A DNA stretch of 7,580 nucleotides from Pseudomonadota bacterium. GTDB taxonomy: Bacteria > Pseudomonadota > Gammaproteobacteria > Burkholderiales > Burkholderiaceae_D. Positions within the stretch are counted from its first letter, which is position 1; every line of letters begins with the position of its first letter. Shown here piece after piece: positions 1 to 5,830 of the stretch. The stretch covers positions 1-7,580 of the forward strand of contig JAFECY010000136.1 of assembly GCA_018241865.1 (NCBI GenBank). The letters run 5' to 3'. The translations under genes were made by a program, and so were the position numbers. The notes under the pieces were generated by a model, which saw nothing but the letters and a program-made list of their open reading frames with translations, searched no databases and was not told the DNA's origin.

Positions 1-575
1 ACATCGGCGGCGGCAATCGAACGGTAATTCGCCGGGATGAACGGACGCAACAACGTGCTCACGGACATAGCCATACCTTCACCGCGCCGCAGCGGCTGAC
101 CGAGCGCCGCGCGGTCGCCGGCCAGCATCGATGGACGGGCAATCACGAGCGCATCGAAGTCCAGTCCGGTCAACGCATCTTCCAGTTGACCCTTGACCCG
201 GCTGTAGAAAATGTTCGCGCGAACATTCGCGCCCATCGCGCTCACCAAGCCGATGCGGCGGGCACCGGCGGCAAGCGCAGCACGCGCCACGGCGAAATTG
301 GCGTCAAAATCCACGGCACGAAACGCTGCTTGACTGCCCGCCACCTTGATCGTGGTGCCGAGAGCCAGATAGGCTTCATCGAGCGGCGGCAATGCAGGCA
401 GCGCGGCAAAATCCACCACATGCACGCTCAACTTGGGATGCTGCAGATTCAGCTCGCGGCGACCCAACGCATGCACCGCCACGACCGATTCGTCGGCCAA
501 CAGGCCTTGCAAAATTTCGCGACCGACCAGTCCGGTCGCGCCGGCGATTGCCACAGTTCGTTTGGAAGATGTCAT
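1..575 (-). CDS. NAD(P)-binding Rossmann protein, TIP30/HTATIP2-like atypical SDR (partial, C-terminus off the window)
   Basis: I translated the minus strand from an ATG at 573-575. The open frame runs off the left edge after 191 codons. Residues 7-18 (TVAIAGATGLVG) form a beta strand plus the GxxGxxG dinucleotide-binding loop (G12, G15, G18) of atypical short-chain dehydrogenases. Further on come LGTTIKVAG (72-80), a VSAMGAN segment (111-117) and YSRVKG (124-129), a YxxxK pair in the usual SDR position. The LGTT...K-AG, S-x-GA and Y-x-x-VKG blocks resemble the TIP30/HTATIP2-like branch. Family members bind NAD(P)H, but the bacterial substrate is generally unknown, and I infer a soluble cytoplasmic protein. 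No clear Shine-Dalgarno precedes the ATG; upstream is A/T-rich. The next gene upstream on the same strand, the alpha/beta hydrolase, is separated by 165 nt carrying an inverted-repeat element, so joint transcription is uncertain. The fold call is firm and the function is not. Confidence 0.85.
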   Translation of the reverse strand, partial: MTSSKRTVAIAGATGLVGREILQGLLADESVVAVHALGRRELNLQHPKLSVHVVDFAALPALPPLDEAYLALGTTIKVAGSQAAFRAVDFDANFAVARAALAAGARRIGLVSAMGANVRANIFYSRVKGQLEDALTGLDFDALVIARPSMLAGDRAALGQPLRRGEGMAMSVSTLLRPFIPANYRSIAAAD

Positions 576-617
576 CAAAAAAATAAAAGAATCAGAACTG
601 ACACAAAAACGAAAAAC

Positions 618-720
618 ATTTTGAACCACGGCGCACACGGCGGCCACGGTGGTCAAAGCGAAAATAACATATGTTTTTTGCTTACGCCGTGTGCGCCGTG
701 GTTAATCGTTTTTTCAAAAT
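618..720. repeat. Intergenic inverted-repeat element with a 19-bp perfect stem
   Basis: The arms at 624-642 (AACCACGGCGCACACGGCG) and 685-703 are perfect 19-bp reverse complements. An outer 8-bp pair, ATTTTGAA (618-625) with TTCAAAAT (713-720), suggests the element's limits. The interior also folds. AAGCGAAAATAACAT pairs imperfectly with ATGTTTTTTGCTT around a 10-bp palindrome, AACATATGTT (666-675). CCACGGTGG (644-652) can form a small side hairpin. The arm has a period of about 9 nt built on CCACGGCGCACACGG. It resembles the 'accacgaag-cacgaag' type intergenic repeats dispersed in many bacterial genomes, which often get mis-annotated as short proteins reading NHGAHGGHGG. It could be a REP/MITE-like element, an mRNA-stabilising hairpin or a transcription attenuator. 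No transposase is present. Confidence 0.75.
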
Positions 721-740
721 TCCTAAGAATGTCGCAACAG

Positions 741-1589
741 TTATTTGCCCAAGAAAAACCGCATGCTGTCGCCAAACGCCTTGGCCGGCATTTCAAAGAA
801 AGGAATATGCGCGCATTGCGCGTACTGCTTGAAGTCCGCGCGCAAGAACATCGTCGAGATGCGCTTTTGATAGAAAGTCGGAATCAGCTTGTCTTCCGTA
901 CCGGCCAGAATCAGGATGGGGGTGTCGATTTCTTCCAATTCTGCTTGGTACTGACCAATGTCCCACAGATAATTGGATTGCGATTCGATGATGCGCGCCA
1001 ACGCGTGCCGACGATCTTTATAGCGGTTGACCAGCGCGACTTGCATCATGGGGATAGCCGACGCAAATTCCGTCATGTAACGGTCGCTGAGTATCTTGGT
1101 GTAGAGACTTTCGGCCCAGAGATCGGCGCGATTTTCGCGCAGCAGGCGGATGCCGAAATCAGAATCGAGCTTGAAGGTCATCGCCCGCTCCAGCAACACG
1201 CCGGACATGACTGCCTTGCCGACGCGCTGCCGGTAGCGCCGCAAGAATTCGGCGACGACGATGCTGCCGGTCGAGACGCCGAGCAAGTGCGTTCGTTCCG
1301 GCGCGAGTTCGAGCTTGTCGAGGATGGCAAGCAGATGATCGGCCGCTTCTTCCACGCTGTAGAGCGCATCGTCCGAGGTGGATTGTCCTTGCCCGCGAAA
1401 ATCCCACAGCACCACATCCATGATCGGCAGCACGTTGGGTAGCAGCCAATACCAAGAGTGGGTATCCATCGCCACGCCATTCTGGATCACCATCACCGGC
1501 CGTTCGCGCTGGCCGAAGTATTCGTAATGAATATCTAAGCCGCCGACCTGCACCGCACCTTGCGCGCTTGGTTTGATCTCTTCCAGCAT
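741..1589 (-). CDS. Alpha/beta hydrolase fold protein
   Basis: This is a complete alpha/beta hydrolase. Numbered from the upstream ATG at 1595 (284 aa), the nucleophile elbow is GVSTG (106-110, Ser108), the acid is probably Asp235 in LAGTEDKLIP, and the base is His263 in CAHIPFFEMP near the C-terminus. The order and spacing are canonical. VIQNG (36-40) sits where the oxyanion-hole strand is expected, and DFRGQGQS (65-72) is the typical post-strand-4 motif. No signal peptide is seen, so a cytoplasmic serine hydrolase or esterase is inferred; the substrate cannot be read from sequence. I prefer the second ATG (1587-1589, 282 aa). A full AGGAGG at 1596-1601 lies 6 nt upstream of it but directly abuts the first ATG, which is too close for ribosome placement. 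A promoter-like pair lies just upstream of this RBS. The gene is co-directional with the broken parA upstream (95 nt away) and the TIP30-like gene downstream. Confidence 0.9.
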   Translation of the reverse strand: MLEEIKPSAQGAVQVGGLDIHYEYFGQRERPVMVIQNGVAMDTHSWYWLLPNVLPIMDVVLWDFRGQGQSTSDDALYSVEEAADHLLAILDKLELAPERTHLLGVSTGSIVVAEFLRRYRQRVGKAVMSGVLLERAMTFKLDSDFGIRLLRENRADLWAESLYTKILSDRYMTEFASAIPMMQVALVNRYKDRRHALARIIESQSNYLWDIGQYQAELEEIDTPILILAGTEDKLIPTFYQKRISTMFLRADFKQYAQCAHIPFFEMPAKAFGDSMRFFLGK

Positions 1590-1595
1590 GCCCAT

Positions 1596-1601
1596 CCTCC
1601 T
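1596..1601 (-). promoter_or_regulatory. Shine-Dalgarno that decides the hydrolase start
   Basis: On the minus strand this reads AGGAGG, a six-base match to the anti-SD. It is 0 nt from the ATG at 1595 and 6 nt from the ATG at 1589. The latter spacing is in the normal range, which supports 1589 as the true start. Confidence 0.7.
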
Positions 1602-1613
1602 GTATTTTTTGGG

Positions 1614-1642
1614 AGTATAGTCCGGCAGCGTTGGCCGGTAAA
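1614..1642 (-). promoter_or_regulatory. Putative sigma-70 promoter of the alpha/beta hydrolase gene
   Basis: On the minus strand a -35-like TTTACC (1637-1642) is separated by 17 bp from a -10-like TATACT (1614-1619, 5 of 6 consensus). The predicted start near 1607 leaves a leader of about 17 nt that holds the AGGAGG. The geometry is good but rests on motif matching only. Confidence 0.5.
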
Positions 1643-1669
1643 AATGTCCGCCCTCTCCGTTCGGGGAGG
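1640..1669 (-). terminator. Possible weak terminator after the ParA gene
   Basis: Positions 1652-1669 form a 7-bp stem with a GTTC/GAAC loop. One pair is G-T on the plus strand, hence an A-C mismatch in minus-strand RNA. A T5 run (1640-1644) follows about 7 nt later on the minus strand. It lies just after the parA stop, where a terminator is expected, but the mismatch and distant T-run make it marginal. Confidence 0.3.
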
Positions 1670-1684
1670 AATGCGGGTACTGTC

Positions 1685-2478
1685 CTACGCCGCCTTCCTG
1701 CGCTTGCCGAGCGCCTTCTCCAGTTCCTCATACAAGTCAACAAATTCCTGCGTCAACTTGTGGCGCGCATCCATGTGGATCATCGGTTTGTTGAGTTCGT
1801 GCGATTCGCGGATCTTGATCGAGCTGGACAGCTTGGTCGTCAACACCGGCAAGCCTTCTTCCAGCAATTCATCGACCAGACGCTGCGGCAGTTTGGAGCG
1901 CGGCTGAAATTGGTTGACGATGATGCCTTCGATCTGCAGCGCCGGGTTGTGGTCGGCCTTAACCTCGCCGACATTGTTCATCAGCGTATAGAGCGCCTGG
2001 CGAGCGAAATCGTCGCAGTCGAAAGGGATCAGGCACGTGCGGCGGCGATCAGCGCGGACTGGGTGAAAAAGTTGTAGGCCGAGGGCGTGTCGATAATGAT
2101 TTCGTCGTAGTCGCTGGCCAGGTTTTTCAGGGTATCGCGCAGTTTGTAAATTTTGTGACGCGATTCGAGCTTGGATTGCAGCTCGCCGATTTCTGGATGC
2201 GAGGGAATAACGGCGAGATTGTCGAAGCGGGTAGCGTGCACGAAGCCGGCATCCGGCTTGGGATAAAAAGAGTATTCGAGCGAGCTCTTGAAGAAATCGA
2301 GTATGGTCGGCGTCGCTTCCAGCGCTTCCTTGCCGAGCAGATAACGGCTGGAATTGCATTGCGGATCCATGTCGATCAGCAGAGTACGGCGGCCTTTGTA
2401 AGCGGCGATGCTGGCGAGATTGACGGCGATGGTCGATTTGCCGACGCCGCCCTTTTGATTGAAGATGACGCGCTTCAT
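1685..2478 (-). pseudogene. ParA/Soj-type ATPase, interrupted by a -1 frameshift near 2040
   Basis: The start at 2478 is supported by AAGGA (2487-2491), 8 nt upstream. The N-terminal part shows the ParA deviant Walker A KGGVGKST (9-16), the Walker A' strand LLIDMDPQ (33-40) and Walker B YDEIIIDTPSAYNF (124-137). This frame ends at a TGA after 149 codons (2029). The rest of the family continues in the -1 frame: CLIPFDCDDFARQALYTL, then a VNQF segment and a coiled-coil-like, lysine-rich end LYEELEKALGKRRKAA, stopping at 1685. Adding one base between 2039 and 2040 turns ALIAA-AR into ALIAADTCLIPFD, the usual ParA reading, and gives a 264-aa protein of normal length. No slippery heptamer is visible, so I call a one-base deletion: a real pseudogene or a sequencing error. 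ParA proteins are dimerising ATPases that partition DNA or position cellular cargo. No parB or parS neighbour is visible, so this is an orphan ParA of unknown cargo. Confidence 0.85.
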
Positions 2479-2514
2479 GCTGCTAATCCTTTATGCGAGA
2501 AATGGGCTCGCGCT

Positions 2515-2545
2515 ATTCTAATGGTGCCGCACGAAAAATCGCCAA
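2515..2545 (-). promoter_or_regulatory. Weak promoter candidate for parA
   Basis: On the minus strand TTGGCG (2540-2545) and TAGAAT (2515-2520) are spaced by 19 bp. Each box is close to consensus but the spacer is long. The location, about 35 nt upstream of the parA ATG, is sensible. Confidence 0.28.
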
Positions 2546-2549
2546 CGAT

Positions 2550-2594
2550 TTTCATGGAATGTGCATCGCCATCGCTCCATTCACACCCATGAAA
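2550..2594. repeat. 8-bp inverted repeat in the divergent region
   Basis: TTTCATGG (2550-2557) and CCATGAAA (2587-2594) are exact reverse complements with a 29-bp gap. Such spacing would suit two half-sites for a regulator or a weak hairpin. It may also be chance. Confidence 0.35.
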
Positions 2595-2709
2595 TTTTTC
2601 CACTGGCCTGTTTTCCATGCACATGCTCCACCAGCTTTGTTGCGCCAGGGATATTTCTTTCTCTTGGAAAATATTCTCGATGCAAGAACCAACATGCCAC
2701 TCAACAATC

Positions 2710-2727
2710 TCATGCTCATGTTCATGC
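2710..2727. repeat. Three tandem TCATGY hexamers
   Basis: TCATGC, TCATGT and TCATGC follow each other exactly at 2710, 2716 and 2722. They lie about 95-110 nt upstream of the lipoprotein ATG. No function can be assigned. Confidence 0.4.
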
Positions 2728-2820
2728 TTAATCGATAGGCAAACCGACAAACAGCTTCTATCATGGTCGTTTCACTTTTCACATCCCGCCTCCTCACTTT
2801 TTCTTTTCCCCCACAAAAAA

Positions 2821-4389
2821 ATGCCCACCTCTCTCAAGCGCAGTATGTCTATCTCGACCATTCTGATGCTGTGCGCGACCCTATTCGCCTGTGGTGGCGG
2901 AGGCGGTGGTGGCGGTGGTGGGAATAGCACAACGCCGAGCAGTACGACGACGACAGTCACCACGACCACAACGACCACCATGCCGCCAGCCGCCGGCGCA
3001 CCCATCGTGCTCTACACCGATCTCGTTTCCGGCCCGACATCCGGCGGCGAAAACAATCGCGGTGCCTATCTGACGATCTTCGGCAAAAATTTCGGCAATA
3101 CCGGATTAGGCACCACCACCAAGGTATTCATCGGCAGTGCCGAAGTAGCCAGCTACCGTGCACTCAGCGCAAGCAAGGTGTATGACAAGATCGGCATCCA
3201 GCAGATCGCGGTGCAGGTCGGCGCGCTGGGCGGTGCCGCGCAAGGCGTGGCTTTGCCGATCAAAGTCAGCGTCAATGGCGTGGACTCCAACACCAACGTG
3301 AGCTTCATGCCCAATCCAGGCCGGCTCTTGTATGTGGACAATGTCGCCGGCACCGGTGCCATCGTCTTGATGGGTTATCCCGGCGAGGATACTTATATTC
3401 GCGGCACGATTGCCGGCGGCATGACCGGCGGCTGCGTATCTGGCATCAACGGTCAGTCATTCACCGGCATGGGGCAGTGGGCGGTCATCACGAATCTGCG
3501 CATGGATTGCGAAGGCTACGACGGCCCGATCAGCCAAGAAATCTATGGCCACAACTGGCGCGTCATCAACAATGATCTTTCCGCCTCCACTGCGCCGCGC
3601 ACCGGGCCGAATGTCCCGCGCATGGCCGGCATCACCGGCAATGGCAATAATGCGGTCTGGTACGGCAACCACATCCACGACATTCAAGGCAGCGCCCAAG
3701 AATGCCACGGCATTTACATCGACGGCGACGGCAGCTACGACATCGCCTACAACCATATCCACGACATCCGCGACGGCAACGGCTTCCAGGTGTACGTCAA
3801 CGGCGGCAACGGCTCCACCGAAGCCAACAACGTCAGCCTGCACCACAATTTCATCCACGATGTGTCCAAGCATGGCATCAACATCGGCGACGGTATGCGC
3901 AACGATTTGAAAATATGGAACAACATCACGTACAACGCGCAGTACGCAGCGCTGCGTTTCAACACCAACACCCTGAACGGCGCGCAGATTTTCCACAACA
4001 CCTTCTACAACACCAACCTGGCAAGCAACGTTTTTTACGGCGCACTGACCAACGACTGGAATTTGCCGGCCGGTTCGATGGATGTCGAAAATAATATTTT
4101 CTATGTCGCCAGCGGTACGCCCTACAATTCCGGCTCAGTCAGCGTGTTGGCAGGTAACGGCACCTTCAAACGCAACCTCTGGTTCAACGGCACGGGCAGC
4201 ACTGCCATCGACAGCCTGCCGGTCACAGCCGATCCAAAATTCATCGCCGCCGGCAGCGATTTCCACCTGCAGCCAGCCAGTCCGGCTATCGGCATCGGCT
4301 CAACCGCCGCAGCGGTGACGACGTTGGTGACGAATGACTTCGATCTGAAGCCGCGTGGCCCGGCCATGAATCTCGGAGCCTTCCAGTAG
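2821..4389 (+). CDS. Secreted lipoprotein with IPT/TIG-like domain and right-handed parallel beta-helix
   Basis: I start at the ATG at 2821 (522 aa). It gives a clean lipoprotein signal: basic SLKR, a hydrophobic stretch and lipobox LFAC with Cys24. The +2 residue is Gly, not Asp, so outer-membrane placement is inferred. Ten glycines (25-34) and a Thr-rich linker (about 35-56) follow. Residues about 61-165 look like an IPT/TIG beta-sandwich (GAYLTIFGKNFG, TTKVFIGSAEV, VSVNGVDSNTNVSF). From about 168 on is a right-handed beta-helix with PbH1-like coils, including three repeats, HIHDI (284-288), HIHDI (312-316) and FIHDV (344-348), and Asn ladders (NNIT, HNTFYN, ENNIFY). The end, DFHLQPASPA (480-489) to LGAFQ, is the usual C-terminal cap of secreted beta-helix proteins. 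The fold often binds or cleaves polysaccharides, but I cannot identify catalytic residues and infer only a surface carbohydrate-related role. The frame extends upstream to 2617; that part lacks family features and would bury the signal peptide. No SD is visible. Confidence 0.88.
   Translation: MPTSLKRSMSISTILMLCATLFACGGGGGGGGGGNSTTPSSTTTTVTTTTTTTMPPAAGAPIVLYTDLVSGPTSGGENNRGAYLTIFGKNFGNTGLGTTTKVFIGSAEVASYRALSASKVYDKIGIQQIAVQVGALGGAAQGVALPIKVSVNGVDSNTNVSFMPNPGRLLYVDNVAGTGAIVLMGYPGEDTYIRGTIAGGMTGGCVSGINGQSFTGMGQWAVITNLRMDCEGYDGPISQEIYGHNWRVINNDLSASTAPRTGPNVPRMAGITGNGNNAVWYGNHIHDIQGSAQECHGIYIDGDGSYDIAYNHIHDIRDGNGFQVYVNGGNGSTEANNVSLHHNFIHDVSKHGINIGDGMRNDLKIWNNITYNAQYAALRFNTNTLNGAQIFHNTFYNTNLASNVFYGALTNDWNLPAGSMDVENNIFYVASGTPYNSGSVSVLAGNGTFKRNLWFNGTGSTAIDSLPVTADPKFIAAGSDFHLQPASPAIGIGSTAAAVTTLVTNDFDLKPRGPAMNLGAFQ
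2893..2985 (+). repeat. In-frame poly-Gly and Thr-rich low-complexity linker
   Basis: Positions 2893-2922 encode ten consecutive glycines with mixed GGT/GGC/GGA/GGG codons. The following stretch, to about 2985, is dominated by ACG/ACC/ACA threonine codons. It directly follows the lipobox cysteine and so forms a flexible tether between the lipid anchor and the folded domains. Mixed codons limit strand slippage, so classic phase variation is not expected. Confidence 0.8.
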
Positions 4390-4457
4390 CCGGCCTGCCG
4401 GTCTGCAATAATGACGGAAAATCATCCATCATTTACGCAAACCCGCAGCAGCACACC

Positions 4458-4688
4458 ATGAACGACGCATTACCCAGCCCTGTACCCGCCAACGCCTTCC
4501 AAGCGCGGCAGTGGATCGCCGATCTCGGCGCGCAACTGGCTGCAAGGAACATTCTGCTACGCGAGCCGCCGGAAGAACCGACCAGTTGCTGCGGACGCGG
4601 CTGCAACGGCTGCGTGTGGGAAGGTTATCTGAGCGCGGTCGGCTACTGGTGCGAACAGGCGCGGGAAGCCTTGCGCGATTCTGCGTGA
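4458..4688 (+). CDS. Small cysteine-rich 'oxidoreductase-like' domain protein
   Basis: This 76-aa protein has the hallmark PPEEPTSCCGRGCNGCVWEGY at about residues 37-57, with Cys44, Cys45, Cys49 and Cys52. It matches the 'oxidoreductase-like, N-terminal' family (the domain also found in eukaryotic OXLD1), in which a P-x-x-P...CCGxGCxxCVWxxY core is nearly the whole conserved unit. Cys65 is an extra cysteine. The four-cysteine core suggests metal binding or thiol chemistry; no enzymatic activity is established that I can point to, and the family name should not be read as a proven function. There is no signal peptide and the N-terminus is poorly conserved in type. The start is the first ATG; no strong SD precedes it. 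The next gene begins 8 nt after the stop, so translational coupling is likely. The beta-helix gene ends 68 nt upstream. Confidence 0.8.
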   Translation: MNDALPSPVPANAFQARQWIADLGAQLAARNILLREPPEEPTSCCGRGCNGCVWEGYLSAVGYWCEQAREALRDSA

Positions 4689-4696
4689 AATCGAAC

Positions 4697-5086
4697 ATGG
4701 AAAAACTCTTTCTCTCGCAGCGCGATTTACTAACCCTGCTCGGCAAACTCGACGACGTGCGCGATGGTCAGCCAAGTTCCTGCACCATCATCAAGAGCGA
4801 ATCCGCGCACCCGATCTTTCCGCAAACGCTGCGCCGGATCGCGGTGGTGGCAACCGAAACGGCAGACCGCTACCTACCGGGCGTATCGCCGCGCCTGCAT
4901 CTGGCGCGCGCCAGCTTGGCATTGCTACTGGAACGAGTGGCGCGGCAGACGGATGAAACGATCCTAGTCGGCGAGGTGAATGTGGCCGGTGTGGCCGATG
5001 CACGTTACTACGTCGATCGCAGCGCGGAAGAGTTTGCACCGGTCGGCGACATGAATTCGGCGTTCATGCGTGGGCGGGGGAAGTGA
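4697..5086 (+). CDS. Hypothetical protein, 129 aa
   Basis: I do not recognise this family. The chosen ATG (4697-4699) lies 8 nt after the stop of the cysteine-rich gene, fitting a two-gene operon with translational coupling. An upstream extension of the frame would overlap that gene and is not preferred. The protein begins MEKLFLSQRDLLTLLGKLD, an amphipathic helical start. It has a SCTIIKSESAHPIFPQT segment (about 29-45) followed by a hydrophobic strand, RIAVVATETADRY. The middle is helical and Leu/Ala-rich (RLHLARASLALLLERVARQ), and the end reads YYVDRSAEEFAPVG. There is one cysteine, no signal peptide and no obvious membrane segment, so it is probably soluble and cytoplasmic. Codon use and GC look like the neighbours, so transfer is not suggested. 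No SD is visible, which again fits reinitiation after the upstream gene. Confidence 0.72.
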   Translation: MEKLFLSQRDLLTLLGKLDDVRDGQPSSCTIIKSESAHPIFPQTLRRIAVVATETADRYLPGVSPRLHLARASLALLLERVARQTDETILVGEVNVAGVADARYYVDRSAEEFAPVGDMNSAFMRGRGK

Positions 5087-5155
5087 AGCGTATTGGCAGT
5101 AGTGGTGTCTTTGCTCGTCAAAATTTCTCGATCAAAACTGCCGGCCAAGTCGCTC

Positions 5156-5217
5156 ATGACTTTCCGTGCAGTGGATTTGCAAAAATGACTTCAAATATAC
5201 AAAATGACTGCAGTGGA
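5156..5217. repeat. Cluster of short direct repeats upstream of the DUF1415 gene
   Basis: ATGACT occurs at 5156-5161, 5185-5190 and 5204-5209, the last two inside a longer AAAATGACT. TGCAGTGGA occurs at 5167-5175 and 5209-5217. The whole reads like a partly duplicated module of about 40 bp ending at the DUF1415 start region. It may be a small tandem duplication or a set of operator half-sites. Confidence 0.5.
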
Positions 5218-5236
5218 ATTTTTATTCATTGATCGC

Positions 5237-5830
5237 ATGTCCAACACCCCATCCGCCACCGACGTTCTCACCCGTACCCGTGACTGGCTGGACAAGGTCG
5301 TGATCGGTCTAAATTTGTGCCCTTTCGCTAAGGCAGTGCAGACGAAAGACCAGATTCGCTTTGTCGTAAGCAACGCCACCGCGCCGGAACAACTGCTGCA
5401 CGAACTCGAACAGGAAATGCGTCTGCTCGCGGAAAGCGATCCGACCGCAATTGATACCACGCTACTAATCCATCCACAGGTGCTGAACGACTTCCTCGAT
5501 TACAACGATTTTCTCGACGTTGCCGATGCATTACTGGAAGAACTCGAACTGGATGGCGTGCTGCAGGTCGCCAGTTTTCATCCCGACTACCGCTTCGCCG
5601 GCACGCACGCCGACGATATCGCCAATTGCACCAACCGCTCGCCTTGGCCCATCCTGCATCTGCTGCGTGAAGATAGCGTGGCGCGTGCGGTGGCGGCTTT
5701 TCCTGATGCGGCGACAATTTACGAGCGCAACATCGCCACCTTGCGCACACTCGGGTCGGACGGCTGGCGCGCGTTGATGCCGGGCGTATCGAACGCATCG
5801 GATACACCCGACAAACTCAACGATCATTGA
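5237..5830 (+). CDS. DUF1415 family protein
   Basis: The protein is 197 aa from the ATG at 5237. It shows the DUF1415 hallmarks: WLDKVVIGLNLCPFAK (17-32) near the N-terminus, QVASFHPDYRFAGTHADD (110-127), and CTNRSPWPILHLLRE (131-145). YERN (162-165) follows in the usual place. Conserved Cys28, His115, His124, Cys131, Asn133, Arg134 and His141 could form a binding or catalytic site, but the family has no assigned function I can cite. It is predicted cytoplasmic; there is no signal peptide or membrane span. I prefer 5237 over the in-frame ATG at 5204, because the extra MTAVEFLFIDR is atypical and the family usually starts a short way before the WLxxxVIGLNLCPF block. Neither start has a convincing SD. 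The gene stands alone, about 150 nt after the preceding one, behind a cluster of direct repeats. Confidence 0.88.
   Translation: MSNTPSATDVLTRTRDWLDKVVIGLNLCPFAKAVQTKDQIRFVVSNATAPEQLLHELEQEMRLLAESDPTAIDTTLLIHPQVLNDFLDYNDFLDVADALLEELELDGVLQVASFHPDYRFAGTHADDIANCTNRSPWPILHLLREDSVARAVAAFPDAATIYERNIATLRTLGSDGWRALMPGVSNASDTPDKLNDH

Larger units (their letters stand above)
2479..2820. other. Gene-free divergent intergenic region between parA and the lipoprotein gene
   Basis: These 342 bp should hold the promoters of both divergent genes. I found no convincing coding sequence; the short open frames here have no recognisable family. Contents seen are the parA SD (2487-2491), a weak minus-strand promoter candidate (2515-2545), an 8-bp inverted repeat TTTCATGG/CCATGAAA (2550-2557 and 2587-2594), a triple TCATGY tandem (2710-2727) and a pyrimidine-rich tract (about 2768-2812) leading into the lipoprotein ATG. 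Confidence 0.6.

Noticed and set aside
186..1442. 418-codon plus-strand open frame
   Set aside because: It runs antisense to two genes with clear family motifs and crosses the inverted-repeat element, whose reading as NHGAHGGHGG is a known annotation artefact. Its translation is rich in His/Gln/Arg as expected for an antisense shadow of GC-rich genes.
2029..2050. Programmed -1 ribosomal frameshift in parA
   Set aside because: No X-XXY-YYZ slippery heptamer is present at the junction, and -1 slippage would not restore the expected conserved Asp. A base deletion explains it better.
2617..2820. In-frame N-terminal extension of the lipoprotein gene
   Set aside because: The extra 68 residues have no family resemblance, would bury the lipoprotein signal peptide internally, and overlap intergenic regulatory-looking sequence.
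3457..3996. 179-codon minus-strand open frame in the beta-helix gene
   Set aside because: It is Val/Ala/Asp-rich and antisense to strongly supported beta-helix coding sequence; a mirror of GC-rich codon use.
4389..4404. CCGGC/GCCGG hairpin after the lipoprotein gene as terminator
   Set aside because: The loop is too short (2 nt unless the stem is cut to 4 bp) and no T-run follows.
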